Assembly (NCBI RefSeq): GCF_017795745.1 | Contig: NZ_CP059067.1 | Location: forward strand, 1,674,001-1,738,000 | Origin: Rhizobacter sp. AJA081-3 | GTDB lineage: Bacteria; Pseudomonadota; Gammaproteobacteria; Burkholderiales; Burkholderiaceae_C | Direction of reading: 5' to 3' | Length of the DNA: 64,000 bases | Shown here: positions 1 through 9,161 of the stretch, in pieces | How the letters are laid out: every line of letters begins with the position of its first letter | How positions within the stretch are numbered: position 1 is the stretch's first letter | Translations under genes and position numbers: made by a program | The notes under the pieces: model-generated | Database searches by the model: none | What the model was told of the DNA's origin: nothing | The model's input: only the letters and a program-made list of their open reading frames with translations

Positions 1-466
1 AGGTGCCGCCGCAGTCGGGCACCAGACCGATCTTCGAGAAGGCCTGGATGAAGGAGGCGGATTTCGCTGCCAGCACGATGTCGCAGTTCAGCGCCAGATT
101 GGCGCCGGCGCCTGCGGCCACCCCGTTCACCGCCGCGATCACCGGCACCGGGAAGTGGTGCAGAAGCATCGCCAGCGGCTTGTAGCGTGCTTCGATCAGG
201 TTGCCGATGTCGCGCGGCGGCGCACCGGGCGTGAGGTCGGGGGCGATGGCCGGGTCCGACAGATCCTGGCCGGCGCAGAAGCCACGGCCGGCGCCGGTGA
301 TGACGACGCAGCGCACCGCAGAGTCGGCGGCAGCCGCCTTCAGCTCCGTCGACAGCGCGTCGTGCATCGCGCCGTTGAAGCTGTTCAGCGCCTGCGGCCG
401 GTTCAGAGTGAGGGTCTGCACGGCGCCATCTCGATGGCTCAGTACAGGGGCGGCATCGTCGGCCAT
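1..466 (-). CDS. paaG: PaaG-like enoyl-CoA hydratase/isomerase (3' end cut by window)
   Basis: The first 155 residues are visible; the C-terminal part lies beyond the left edge. The crotonase fold is clear: LTLNRPQALNSFN near residues 19-31, the oxyanion-hole segment GAGRGFCAGQD at 58-68, GVAAGAGANLAL at 115-126 and LVPDCGGT at the cut end. These match the E. coli PaaG pattern closely. PaaG isomerises the ring-epoxide of phenylacetyl-CoA to the oxepin form in aerobic phenylacetate catabolism. The ATG has GAGG five bases upstream. A palindrome typical of TetR-family operators lies about 35 bp upstream. It could instead be a general enoyl-CoA hydratase; the family is certain, the exact substrate less so. 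Confidence 0.8.
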   Translation of the reverse strand, partial: MADDAAPVLSHRDGAVQTLTLNRPQALNSFNGAMHDALSTELKAAAADSAVRCVVITGAGRGFCAGQDLSDPAIAPDLTPGAPPRDIGNLIEARYKPLAMLLHHFPVPVIAAVNGVAAGAGANLALNCDIVLAAKSASFIQAFSKIGLVPDCGGT

Positions 467-498
467 CGGCACCTCGGGGGTTGATCCTGCAATTCATC

Positions 499-510
499 GA
501 CCGATCGGTC
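499..510. promoter_or_regulatory. Perfect 12-bp palindrome, likely TetR-family operator
   Basis: GACCGATCGGTC is a perfect palindrome 33 bp upstream of the paaG-like start, in an AT-richer stretch. TetR regulators of phenylacetate and fatty-acid catabolism in betaproteobacteria bind related ACCG/CGGT palindromes. No regulator gene is visible in the window, so the assignment rests on symmetry, position and family knowledge. Confidence 0.5.
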
Positions 511-619
511 AACGAAAGTTAATGTAGGTCAATCGGCCGGCGCGGGCAAGCCGCCGCCAGCCCGGGTATTCACCAAGGAGCGAGCGAGAGGGGGTGGCCG
601 GGCGGGCGCCCGGCAAGGC

Positions 620-1753
620 TCAGGACTTCTTCCAGACGAACGGGAAGGCGAGCTGCTTGAGGAAGCCGTCGGGCACGTAGTCGCCCTGCACGCCGTAGCG
701 GTCGGGCCACTTGCGGTCGGACTGCACCGCGGTGCCGAACAGGTGGTCGAGGAATGCGAAGTGCGCCGCATAGTTGCGATCGATCGCTTCGTCGTCCTGC
801 GAGTGGTGCCAATGGTGGAAGTTCGGTGTGACGATCAGGTAGCGCAAGGGCCCGAGCCGCACGCTCACGTTGGCGTGATTGAACACCGCCTGGAAGCCGA
901 CGATGACGATGTAGGCGTCGATCACTTCCTTGCTGAAGCCGAGCACGTAGATCGGCGCCAGCACCAGCGTGCGCGTGATCAGAAGCTCGACGATGTGCTG
1001 GCGCGAGCCGGCCAGCCAGTCCATGCTCTTGGCGCTGTGGTGCACGGCGTGCAGGCGCCAGAGTACGGGCACCTCGTGGTACGCACGATGCGTCCAGTAC
1101 TGCACCAGATCGGCCACCAGCACGATCAGGAACAGCGCGACGAAGAAGTTCAGGTCCTGCACCCAGAAGCGCACGCCGTCCTTCGCCGCCCAGCCGAACA
1201 GCTTGTGCACCAGCAGGTTGGTGGCCAGCAGCACGAAGCCGACCACCATGTGGTTGACGATGAAGTGGTGGAAGTCGGTCTGCCATTCGGCGCGGAACAC
1301 CGGCTGCTGCTTGCGCAGCGCGAACAGCTTTTCGACGAAGATGAAGATCAGCGAAGAGCCGAGCAGGTCGAGGATGAACCAGTCCAGGCCGATGTAGGGC
1401 GTGTTGTCGGCGAAGTCGTTCACCGGCACCTTGTGGCCGCCCAGCAGCGCCGTCAGCGCCACCAGTGCGAAGGCTGCGAGCGCCAGCCAGCGTGCGCGGC
1501 CGAACACGGTGTTGAAGATGGCGATGCCGCCGGCGATCACCAGTGCCGCATACATGATCTTGCGGATGATGTCGACGTTGTACGACTGGCGCAGCTGCGG
1601 CGTCGTCAGGTACTCGGGGAAGTGGAAGGCCAGGACGCCCAGGAAGCACAGGATCGCCAGCGACAAGGCGATGATCCCGGAAATGAGGCCCTTGCCGGGC
1701 CGCAGCTCGCCGTGCGATTCGGTGAGCTGGTTGAGCTTGTCGAGTTCCTGCAT
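620..1753 (-). CDS. Membrane fatty acid hydroxylase / sterol desaturase family protein
   Basis: 377 aa. Members are di-iron integral membrane enzymes that hydroxylate or desaturate lipids. The histidine clusters that bind iron are present: HRAYH at 222-226, HAVHH at 235-239, H293 in FNHAN, and HHWHH at 313-317. Several hydrophobic segments precede them (about 24-45, 64-82, 88-105, 125-142, 168-185, 203-220). The ATG at 1753 was chosen because homology begins soon after it; the frame stays open upstream only as a shadow of the cobA region. It lies 50 bp downstream of cobA on the same strand and may be read through from the nitrate operon, but nothing ties its function to nitrogen. The substrate is unknown. 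Confidence 0.82.
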   Translation of the reverse strand: MQELDKLNQLTESHGELRPGKGLISGIIALSLAILCFLGVLAFHFPEYLTTPQLRQSYNVDIIRKIMYAALVIAGGIAIFNTVFGRARWLALAAFALVALTALLGGHKVPVNDFADNTPYIGLDWFILDLLGSSLIFIFVEKLFALRKQQPVFRAEWQTDFHHFIVNHMVVGFVLLATNLLVHKLFGWAAKDGVRFWVQDLNFFVALFLIVLVADLVQYWTHRAYHEVPVLWRLHAVHHSAKSMDWLAGSRQHIVELLITRTLVLAPIYVLGFSKEVIDAYIVIVGFQAVFNHANVSVRLGPLRYLIVTPNFHHWHHSQDDEAIDRNYAAHFAFLDHLFGTAVQSDRKWPDRYGVQGDYVPDGFLKQLAFPFVWKKS

Positions 1754-1803
1754 CTGCGTGCGCCTCCCTGCGTCGCGCCGGATGATACGGGCGGGGATCG
1801 GGC

Positions 1804-2577
1804 TCAGGCGGTGCGCGCGTGTTTCATCGGTTGCGCCTCGAGCGCGGCGTGATGCATGCCGCGCAACACGTCGCCCACCACGATCACCGCGGGGCTGCCC
1901 AGGCCATGCTCCTCGACCAGATCGGCCAGGCCGCCGAGCGTGCCGACCGCGTGGCGCTGCTGCGGCAGGCTGGCGTGCTGCACCACGGCGACAGGTGTGC
2001 CGGCGGGCAGCGCCTCGAGCAGGCCAGCCTGCAATGAGCGCACCGTCGACACGCCCATGTAGATCACCAGCGTCAGGCCCTGCGCCGCGGCGGCGGCGAT
2101 GGTCGGCCAGTGCAGCGAGGCGCCATCGCCACGCGCGTGGCCCGTCACCATCATCACGCCGTGGGCGTGCTCGCGGTGCGTCAGCGGCACGCCGAGCGCG
2201 GCCGTGGCGGCCAGGCCGGCGGTGATGCCGTTGACGACATTGACCTGGATGCCTTGCGCACGCAGGTGCTCGGCCTCCTCGCCGCCGCGCCCGAACACGA
2301 AGGGGTCGCCGCCCTTCAGGCGCACCACGCGCTCGCCCTGCAGCGCCTCGGCGGCCATCAGCTTCTCGATGAAGGCCTGCGGTGTGCTCGCACAGCCGCC
2401 GCGCTTGCCGACATGCACGATGCGCGCGCCGCGGCGCGCGTAACGCAGTACGCCTTCGCCGACCAGGTCGTCGACGAGCAGCACGGTGGCGGCGCGGATG
2501 GCGCGCACGGCCTTGAGGGTCAATAGATCCGGGTCGCCGGGGCCGGCGCCCACCAGCGACACGCGTCCTGCCGTCAT
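1804..2577 (-). CDS. cobA: Uroporphyrinogen-III C-methyltransferase (SUMT)
   Basis: 257 aa. It transfers two methyl groups from S-adenosylmethionine to uroporphyrinogen III to give precorrin-2, the precursor of siroheme. The family signatures are VGAGPGDPDLLTLKA near residues 8-22 and RLKGGDPFVFGRGGEE near 83-98. It overlaps the upstream gene by four bases (ATGA), so it is translationally coupled within the nirBD-nasA operon. The context explains its role: NirB needs siroheme, and this copy probably boosts supply when nitrite is being reduced. There is no CysG-type oxidase/chelatase fusion, so the later steps must be encoded elsewhere. Confidence 0.93.
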   Translation of the reverse strand: MTAGRVSLVGAGPGDPDLLTLKAVRAIRAATVLLVDDLVGEGVLRYARRGARIVHVGKRGGCASTPQAFIEKLMAAEALQGERVVRLKGGDPFVFGRGGEEAEHLRAQGIQVNVVNGITAGLAATAALGVPLTHREHAHGVMMVTGHARGDGASLHWPTIAAAAAQGLTLVIYMGVSTVRSLQAGLLEALPAGTPVAVVQHASLPQQRHAVGTLGGLADLVEEHGLGSPAVIVVGDVLRGMHHAALEAQPMKHARTA

Positions 2578-3527
2578 GCGGTCTTCTCCTGGGTTTGCAG
2601 CCGCTGCAACGCTGCCAGCGCCGCGACCAGGCATTCCACCTGCTGCTGCAGCGGGCCGGGGGCCGGCTTCTCCCCGCTGACCACCGACTGGATGTACAGC
2701 GCCGTGGTGGCGGCGTCGTTGCTGCGGGGCAGCACGGGCAACTCGGTGAGCACGCCCTCCTGCGCCGCGCGCGACAACTCGGGACGCAACTGCCCGGCGA
2801 GGAAGACATCGAGCCGCGGCAACCGGCGCGGGTCCGCCACCGGCTCGCCCTCGGTGCCGCGCAGCAGCATCGCGTTGGCCAGCGTCTGGCCGAGAAAGCC
2901 GGTGAGCATCGTGCCGTATTCGGGGTGGGTGTAGTTCACCACGCGCAGCGAGGGCGATTGCCGCCCCGGCGCTAGCAACTTGGCCACCGTGTGCGCCGGG
3001 TTGCGCAGGCCGATCACGCGGCGCGCGTCGAGCAAGCGGGCCAGCGGCGGGCAGAGTGCTTCAGTGCGGATGAACACCGGCTCGCGGCGTTGCCATGCGG
3101 CGTGAATGTCGCCGGCGTCGCTGGCGCTGGGCAGGCCCAGGGTCTGGAAGATCTCGGCGGTGGTCACCCGGCCCGGGTCGTGTTCGGGCCCGTGCACCAG
3201 CACCGGCACGCCCTCCTGTGACAGCAGCAATGCCAGCAGCGTCGTCAGGTTGGGCAGCTTGCGTGCGCCGTTGTACGAGGGCAGCACCACCATCGGGTGC
3301 TGTGGATGCAAGCCGATGCAACGTTCGTGCGTGGCCTGCAGGAAGCCGGCGAGCTCGTCGGTGGTCTCGCCCTTGATGCGCATCGCAATCGCGAATGCGC
3401 CGATCTCGAGGTCGGTGACATGGCCGTCGAGCACCTGGCTCATCAGGTCGTGCGCCTGCTCCTGGGTCAGGGCCCGCGCGCCTTCCTTGCCTCGTCCGAT
3501 TTCCTTGATGTATGTCGCGATGCTCAT
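2574..3527 (-). CDS. ybiB: YbiB/TrpD2-type protein (anthranilate phosphoribosyltransferase-like fold)
   Basis: 317 aa. The sequence resembles the YbiB (TrpD2) family, which has the glycosyltransferase-3 fold of anthranilate phosphoribosyltransferase but binds nucleic acid and is not known to catalyse. The helical N-terminal domain (about 1-70, with MRIKGETTDELAGFL) and the PSYNGARKLPNLTTLLALLL segment near 83-102 fit. It lies 29 bp downstream of nasA and overlaps cobA by four bases, so it is an operon member. Placement of ybiB in nitrate/siroheme clusters recurs in betaproteobacteria by my recollection, but its job there is not established. Confidence 0.75.
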   Translation of the reverse strand: MSIATYIKEIGRGKEGARALTQEQAHDLMSQVLDGHVTDLEIGAFAIAMRIKGETTDELAGFLQATHERCIGLHPQHPMVVLPSYNGARKLPNLTTLLALLLSQEGVPVLVHGPEHDPGRVTTAEIFQTLGLPSASDAGDIHAAWQRREPVFIRTEALCPPLARLLDARRVIGLRNPAHTVAKLLAPGRQSPSLRVVNYTHPEYGTMLTGFLGQTLANAMLLRGTEGEPVADPRRLPRLDVFLAGQLRPELSRAAQEGVLTELPVLPRSNDAATTALYIQSVVSGEKPAPGPLQQQVECLVAALAALQRLQTQEKTA

Positions 3528-3556
3528 GCATGTCCCCCCTCACGGCATCGCAATGT

Positions 3557-6349
3557 TCATGCCGCCCGTTGTCGGAGGCGAACGATACGCCTGAGTTCCG
3601 GAATGCACGATCCGCAGTTGGTGCCGCATCGGAGTTCGCTCTGCAGTTGCGCGAGTTGTGCGTCCGGTGTGCCGCTGCAATGTGACAGGGTCTCGCCGAC
3701 CTGCGCCTCGCTGACATCGAAGCAGCTGCAGATCTGCCGGCCGCGCGCGGGCAGAGCCATCGGCGCCTTCGCGCCGGGCTGCAGCAAAGCCCGGCCGAAA
3801 GCCTGTGCGCTCGCACCGTCCTGCAGCAGCGGGCGCACCCAGGCCTCGGCGCTGATGTCGCCAGCGAGCAGGAAGGCCTCGAGCCGCGCGTCGCTGCCCT
3901 GCGGCGCGAGCTTCATGCAACGCTGCTGGCCGCGCCGGCGGTCGGCATAACGCAGCACGCCGGGCTGGTCGAGCTGCAGCACGGTTTCGATCTGTTGCAC
4001 CAGCTCCTGCGGCGGCGGCTCATAGGACGCAGCGCGGAACATCACCCCGCAGCGCTCGCGCCCGAAGGGCACGGCGGTGGCGAAGGCGAAGGCACCCATC
4101 GCCTCGCGCAGCAGCGCCTGCGCGCGCAGTGCCTGGCCTTCAGGCAACCAGGCCATGGCGAGCAGCTGCCATGGCAACTCCGCCTTGAGGATCTTCACCG
4201 CGGCGTGCTTGAGTTCGGGCTGCTTCGAGCTCGGGCAGAAGGCCGGGCTGGTCAGCGAATTGACGCCGGTCATGCGCGCGCCGGTGGCGCCGCGGCCGGA
4301 CAGGTACTCCTCGCCCCAGTGCATGGCGATGAAGCTCTGCGCCGGTGCGACCTGAGCGCTGGCGCGTGCCGGCAGCACCAGCGTGCCGCGCCGCGAAGTC
4401 ACATGCACCAGGTCGCCCTCGGCAAGCTTCAGCCGGGCCATGTCCTGCGCATGCATGTCGATGTACGGCTCGGCCACATGGCCGAACAGCCGCGCCACGG
4501 TGCCGGTGCGGCTCATGCCATGCCACTGGTCGCGCAGCCGGCCGGTGTTCAGCGAGAACGGATAGCGCGCGTCGCGCGGCTCGGCGAGCGGCTCGTGGCG
4601 CGTGTCGGCGAAGCGGGCGCGGCCGTTCTCGGTCGGGAAGATTCCGTCTTCGTACAGCCGCGCCCGGCCGGTCGTGGCGCCGCTCGGGAAGGGCCATTGC
4701 TGCGGCGCTTCGTCGAGCTGCGCATAGCTCAGGCCGGTGATGTCGAGGTCGCGGCCGCGCGTCGTCTCGCGGTGCTCGTTCCACACTGATTCCGGTGTGG
4801 CATAGGCGAACAGCGTCGGCCGGCCAGGTCTCAGCCGCGCCTCGAGCCGCTGTGCGAAGGCGGTGCCCACCGCCCAGTCGTGCCGCGCCTCCCCCGGCCC
4901 CCAGACGGCAGGGCGCACGCGGCTGATGCACCGCTCGCTGTTGGTGACGGTACCGTCCTTCTCGCCCCAGGTGGTGGCGGGCAGCAGCAGGTCGGCATAG
5001 GCGCAGGTGGCGGTCGTGGCGAAGGCCTCCTGCACCACCACGAACTCGGCGCGCTCGAGCGCGCGCCGCACGGTGGCCTGGTCGGGCAGCGACTGCGCCG
5101 GGTTGGTGCAGGTGATCCACAGCGCCTTGATCTGGCCATCGGCAGCCGCTTCGAACATCTCCACCGCGGTCTTGCCGGGCAGCGCGGGCACCTCATCCAC
5201 GCCCCACAAGCGCGCGACCTCCGCGCGGTGCTGCGCATTGCCCAGGTCGCGATGCCCCGACAGCAGGTTGGCCAGGCCGCCCACCTCGCGCCCGCCCATC
5301 GCGTTGGGCTGGCCGGTCAGCGAGAACGGCCCGGCACCCGCCTTGCCGATCTGACCGGTGGCCAGATGCAGGTTGATCAGCGCGGCGTTCTTCGCTGTGC
5401 CGCTGGCGCTCTGGTTCAGCCCCTGGCAGTACAGCGACAGCGTGGGCCGGCGCGGGCCGCCGTTGGCGTCACTGCCGTCCAGCCCGGCGAACCAGCGCGC
5501 GGCAGTCACCAGGTCGGTCTCGGCGATGCCGCAGATCGCCGCCACGTCCTTGGGCGCGAAGTCGCGCACGCGGTCGCGCAGCGCCTCGAAGCCCTGCGTG
5601 CGCGCAGCGATGTAGGCCGTATCGGTCAGGCCTTCCCACAGCATCAGGTGCAGCAGGCCGTTGAACAAGGCGACGTCGGTGCCAGGCAGGATCTGCAGGA
5701 ACAGGTCGGCGGCTTCGGCGGTGTCGGTGCGGCGCGGGTCGACGACGATCAGGCGCAGCGCCGGGTTGGCACGCTTGGCGTCCTCGATGCGGCGGAACAG
5801 GACCGGGTGCGCGAAAGCGGTGTTCGAGCCGGCGATGAACAGGGTGTGCGCGTGGGCCAGATCATCGTAGCAGGCCGGCGGCGCATCGGCGCCCAACGTC
5901 GCCTTGTAGCCCGCCACCGCGCTGCTCATGCACAGGCGCGAGTTGGTGTCGACGTTGTTGGTGCCGATCAGGCCTTTGGCGAGCTTGTTGAAGACGTAGT
6001 AGTCCTCGGTGAGCAGCTGGCCGGAGAGGTAGAAGCCCACCGAATCCGGGCCGTGCTCGCGGACCACGCCGGCGAAACGATCCGCCGCCAGGTCGAGCGC
6101 GGCCTCCCAGCCCACGCGTTGCGGCGCCTCGCCGCGCGCCAGGCGCTGCATCGGGTGAAGCAGCCGCGTCTGCAACGTCACCTCGGCGGTGGCGGACAGG
6201 TGCAGCGTGCTGCCCTTACTGCACAGCCGGCCGAAGTTGGCCGGGTGGTCCGGGTCGCCGCGCACGCCGGTGATCTGCCGCCCCTGCGACTCGATGATCA
6301 CCCCGCAGCCGACGCCGCAGTAGGGGCAGGTGGATCGGGTTTCGGCCAC
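3557..6349 (-). CDS. nasA: Assimilatory nitrate reductase, molybdopterin catalytic subunit
   Basis: 930 aa; reduces nitrate to nitrite in the cytoplasm. The N-terminal [4Fe-4S] site CPYCGVGCG (Cys spacing 2 and 3, then a fourth Cys in GRLCSKG near residue 43) is followed by the long bis-MGD domain of the DMSO-reductase superfamily and a C-terminal molybdopterin dinucleotide-binding domain. The last 70 residues form a BFD-like [2Fe-2S] domain (CSCFDVSE, then CGTNCGSC), typical of NasA/NarB enzymes that take electrons from reduced NAD(P)H partners or ferredoxin. The start is GTG, one base after the nirD stop codon. No Tat signal is present, which fits the assimilatory and not the periplasmic type. 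Confidence 0.93.
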   Translation of the reverse strand: MAETRSTCPYCGVGCGVIIESQGRQITGVRGDPDHPANFGRLCSKGSTLHLSATAEVTLQTRLLHPMQRLARGEAPQRVGWEAALDLAADRFAGVVREHGPDSVGFYLSGQLLTEDYYVFNKLAKGLIGTNNVDTNSRLCMSSAVAGYKATLGADAPPACYDDLAHAHTLFIAGSNTAFAHPVLFRRIEDAKRANPALRLIVVDPRRTDTAEAADLFLQILPGTDVALFNGLLHLMLWEGLTDTAYIAARTQGFEALRDRVRDFAPKDVAAICGIAETDLVTAARWFAGLDGSDANGGPRRPTLSLYCQGLNQSASGTAKNAALINLHLATGQIGKAGAGPFSLTGQPNAMGGREVGGLANLLSGHRDLGNAQHRAEVARLWGVDEVPALPGKTAVEMFEAAADGQIKALWITCTNPAQSLPDQATVRRALERAEFVVVQEAFATTATCAYADLLLPATTWGEKDGTVTNSERCISRVRPAVWGPGEARHDWAVGTAFAQRLEARLRPGRPTLFAYATPESVWNEHRETTRGRDLDITGLSYAQLDEAPQQWPFPSGATTGRARLYEDGIFPTENGRARFADTRHEPLAEPRDARYPFSLNTGRLRDQWHGMSRTGTVARLFGHVAEPYIDMHAQDMARLKLAEGDLVHVTSRRGTLVLPARASAQVAPAQSFIAMHWGEEYLSGRGATGARMTGVNSLTSPAFCPSSKQPELKHAAVKILKAELPWQLLAMAWLPEGQALRAQALLREAMGAFAFATAVPFGRERCGVMFRAASYEPPPQELVQQIETVLQLDQPGVLRYADRRRGQQRCMKLAPQGSDARLEAFLLAGDISAEAWVRPLLQDGASAQAFGRALLQPGAKAPMALPARGRQICSCFDVSEAQVGETLSHCSGTPDAQLAQLQSELRCGTNCGSCIPELRRIVRLRQRAA

Positions 6350-6350
6350 G

Positions 6351-6707
6351 TCAGGCGACCGCGTTGCCCGGGTACAGGGCCAGCGAGTTCAACTCGTCGA
6401 CGTCGAGCGAAACCACGCCGGATTCCACCTTGACGGAAAAGCGCGTCGTGCAGCCGATGTCCGGCGCCTTGGCGCAGCCGTCGGCCAGGCCGATGGTCCA
6501 GTTGTGCAGCGGGCAGGCGACGCTCTCGCCGAACACGATGCCCTGGCTCAGCGGGCCACCCTTGTGCGGGCAGCGGTCGAGCAGGGCGAACACCTTGTCC
6601 TCGGCGTTGCGGAACACGGCGACTTCGGCGCCGTTGGCGCGCGACACGCGCCGTGCGCCAAGCACAGGGATTTCGTCGACGCGGCAGATCACTTTCCACT
6701 GGCTCAT
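6351..6707 (-). CDS. nirD: Nitrite reductase small subunit, Rieske type
   Basis: 118 aa; small subunit of cytoplasmic NAD(P)H-dependent nitrite reductase. It shows a full Rieske [2Fe-2S] ligand set: CPH in DRCPHKGGPL and CPLH in VACPLHNW. E. coli NirD is known to have lost these ligands, so this subunit is the cluster-bearing version. The ATG overlaps the last base of the nirB stop (TGATG), and nasA begins one base after its own stop, showing tight coupling of nirB, nirD and nasA. Confidence 0.92.
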   Translation of the reverse strand: MSQWKVICRVDEIPVLGARRVSRANGAEVAVFRNAEDKVFALLDRCPHKGGPLSQGIVFGESVACPLHNWTIGLADGCAKAPDIGCTTRFSVKVESGVVSLDVDELNSLALYPGNAVA

Positions 6708-9142
6708 CACAGCGCTCCCACGGGGGTGAACTGGCGGGTGTCGACCGAGGCCTTGTCGAACTCGAACCAGGGGTCGGGCTCGCCGTCGAGCGAGAACTGC
6801 AGCCGCTCCCACAGGCTCTTGCGCAGCGCGTGGTCGTCGAGGATCTGCTTCTTCACATAGTCCAGCCCGACGCGGCCGACCCAGTGGCAGGTGCGCTCCA
6901 GGTACCAGCCTTCCTCGCGGTACAGCTGCAGGAAGGCGCCGCTGTACTCGAGCACCTCGGCAGCGGTCTTGAGCTTGACGAGGAACTGCGCCACCTCGGT
7001 CTTGATGCCGCCGTTGCCGGCGACGTAGATCTCCCAGCCCGAGTCGACGCCGATCACGCCGACGTCCTTGATGCCGGCCTCGGCGCAGTTGCGCGGGCAG
7101 CCCGACACGGCGAGCTTGACCTTGTGCGGCGCGTACATGCGCCACAGCGCTCGCTCCAGGTCCTTGCCCATCTGCGTGCTGTCCTGCGTGCCGAAGCGGC
7201 ACCACTCGCTGCCCACGCAGGTCTTCACGGTGCGCAATGCCTTCGCATAGGCATGGCCGCTGGGCATGCCGATGTCCTTCCAGACGCCGACCAGGTCTTC
7301 CTTCTTCACGCCGAGCAGGTCGATGCGCTGGCCGCCCGTCACCTTGACGGTGGGGATCTTGTACTTGTCCACCGCGTCGGCAATGCGACGCAGCTCGTCG
7401 GCCGTTGTCTCGCCGCCCCACATGCGCGGGATCACCGAGTAGGTGCCGTCCTTCTGGATGTTGGCGTGGCTGCGCTCGTTGATGTAGCGGCTCTGCGGAT
7501 CGTCCCTGGCCTCCTTCGGCCAGCTGCTGATCAGGTAGTAGTTGATCGCCGGCCGGCAGGAGGAGCAGCCGTTCGGCGTGCGCCAGCCCAGGCGCTTGTA
7601 GACCGAGTCGATGGTCAGCAAGTGATCGGCCTTGATCGCCTCGCGCGCCTCCTGGTGGCTGGCGTCGGTGCAGCCGCACATGGCCTTCTTGGTCGGCGCC
7701 TTCGAGTAGTCGCCACCGGCGGTGAACATCAGCAGCTGCTCGACCAGGCCCGTGCAGGAGCCGCAGCTCGCGCTGGCCTTGGTGTGCTTGCGTACCTCGT
7801 CGAGCGTGAACAGGCCCTTGTCCTTGATGGCCTTGCAGATCGTGCCCTTGTTGACGCCATTGCAGCCGCACACCTCGTCGCTGTCGGCCATCGCCGCGGC
7901 GCGCGTGTTGCCTTCGTGGCCGGTGTCGCCGATGTTGCTTTCGCCGAACATCAGCTTGTCGCGGATGTCGGCGATCTTGCGGCCCTCGCGAAGCAGCTTG
8001 AAGTACCAGGAGCCGTCGACGGTATCGCCATACAGGCAGGCGCCGACGAGCTTGTCGTCCTTGATGACGAGCTTCTTGTACACGCCGCCGAAGGGGTCGC
8101 TCATCACGATCTCCTCGCAGTCGCCACCGCCAGTGAAGTTGCCGGCCGAGAACAGGTCGATGCCGGTCACCTTCAGCTTGGTGCTGGTCTGGCTGCCGGT
8201 GTAGCGGCCGATGCCGAACTCGGCCAGGTGCGTCGCGCAGACCTTGCCCTGCTCGAACAGCGGCGCCACCAGGCCGTAGGCGATGCCGCGGTGCGCTGCG
8301 CATTCGCCGACCGCGTAGATGCGCGGGTCGGTGACGGTCTGCAGGGTGTCGCTGACGACGATGCCGCGGTTCACGTGCAGGCCGATCTTCTCGGCCAGCT
8401 CGGTGTTCGGGCGAATGCCGGCGGCCATCACCACCAGGTCGGCAGGGATCTGTGTGCCGTCCTTGAACTGCACCGCGGTGACACGACCATCGGCGCCGCC
8501 GACCAGGGCCTGCGTCTGCGCACCGATCATGAATTTCAGGCCGCGGTCCTCGAGCGACTTCTGCAGCAGCCGGCCGGCGGTGTCGTCGAGCTGGCGCTCC
8601 ATCAGCCAGGGCATGATGTGCACGACGGTGACCTGCATGCCGCGCAGCATCAGGCCATTGGCGGCTTCCAGGCCGAGCAAGCCGCCGCCGATGACGACCG
8701 CATGCCGGTACTTCTGCGCCGCGTCGATCATGGCGTTGGTGTCGGCGATGTCGCGGTAGGCGATGACGCCTTCGAGTTCCTTGCCGGGCACCGGCAGGAT
8801 GAACGGGTTGGAGCCCGTGGCCAGAAGCAGGCGGTCGTATTCCTCCTCGGTGCCGTCGGCGGCCTTGACCACGCGGCGGCGCCGGTCCACGTCGACCACC
8901 TTCTTGCCCAGGTGCAGACGGATGCCGTGCTCCTCGTACCACGACAGAGGGTTCAGCACGATCTCGTCGAGCGTCTGCTCGCCGGCCAGCACCGGGCTGA
9001 GCAGGATGCGGTTGTAGTTCGGGTGCGGCTCGGCGCCGAAGACGGCCACGTCGTAGAGCTCGGGGGCGATCTTCAGCAGTTCTTCGAGCGTGCGGACGCC
9101 GGCCATGCCGTTGCCGACCATCACGAGCTTCATCTTCTTCAT
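6707..9142 (-). CDS. nirB: Nitrite reductase large subunit, NAD(P)H-dependent
   Basis: 811 aa; reduces nitrite to ammonium with six electrons from NAD(P)H through FAD, iron-sulfur clusters and siroheme. Domains in order: FAD/NAD(P)-binding Rossmann region (VGNGMAGVR near 8-16, then GGGLLGLEAANGL), two BFD-like cysteine regions (CGCNGVNKG...CGSCTG and CGCTDASH...CSSCRP), and the siroheme/[4Fe-4S] domain with CVGSEWC and CPRNC. An ATG six bases further upstream (9148) is in frame, but GGAG would directly abut it; from 9142 the GGAG has a normal six-base spacing, so 9142 is preferred. First gene of the operon behind a sigma-54 promoter and ANTAR-type leader. Confidence 0.94.
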   Translation of the reverse strand: MKKMKLVMVGNGMAGVRTLEELLKIAPELYDVAVFGAEPHPNYNRILLSPVLAGEQTLDEIVLNPLSWYEEHGIRLHLGKKVVDVDRRRRVVKAADGTEEEYDRLLLATGSNPFILPVPGKELEGVIAYRDIADTNAMIDAAQKYRHAVVIGGGLLGLEAANGLMLRGMQVTVVHIMPWLMERQLDDTAGRLLQKSLEDRGLKFMIGAQTQALVGGADGRVTAVQFKDGTQIPADLVVMAAGIRPNTELAEKIGLHVNRGIVVSDTLQTVTDPRIYAVGECAAHRGIAYGLVAPLFEQGKVCATHLAEFGIGRYTGSQTSTKLKVTGIDLFSAGNFTGGGDCEEIVMSDPFGGVYKKLVIKDDKLVGACLYGDTVDGSWYFKLLREGRKIADIRDKLMFGESNIGDTGHEGNTRAAAMADSDEVCGCNGVNKGTICKAIKDKGLFTLDEVRKHTKASASCGSCTGLVEQLLMFTAGGDYSKAPTKKAMCGCTDASHQEAREAIKADHLLTIDSVYKRLGWRTPNGCSSCRPAINYYLISSWPKEARDDPQSRYINERSHANIQKDGTYSVIPRMWGGETTADELRRIADAVDKYKIPTVKVTGGQRIDLLGVKKEDLVGVWKDIGMPSGHAYAKALRTVKTCVGSEWCRFGTQDSTQMGKDLERALWRMYAPHKVKLAVSGCPRNCAEAGIKDVGVIGVDSGWEIYVAGNGGIKTEVAQFLVKLKTAAEVLEYSGAFLQLYREEGWYLERTCHWVGRVGLDYVKKQILDDHALRKSLWERLQFSLDGEPDPWFEFDKASVDTRQFTPVGAL

Positions 9143-9161
9143 GGGCATCTCCGGGGAGCGA

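Noticed and set aside
9143-9148. nirB start at the ATG at 9148
   Set aside because: GGAG directly abuts this ATG. The ATG at 9142 has the normal six-base spacing.
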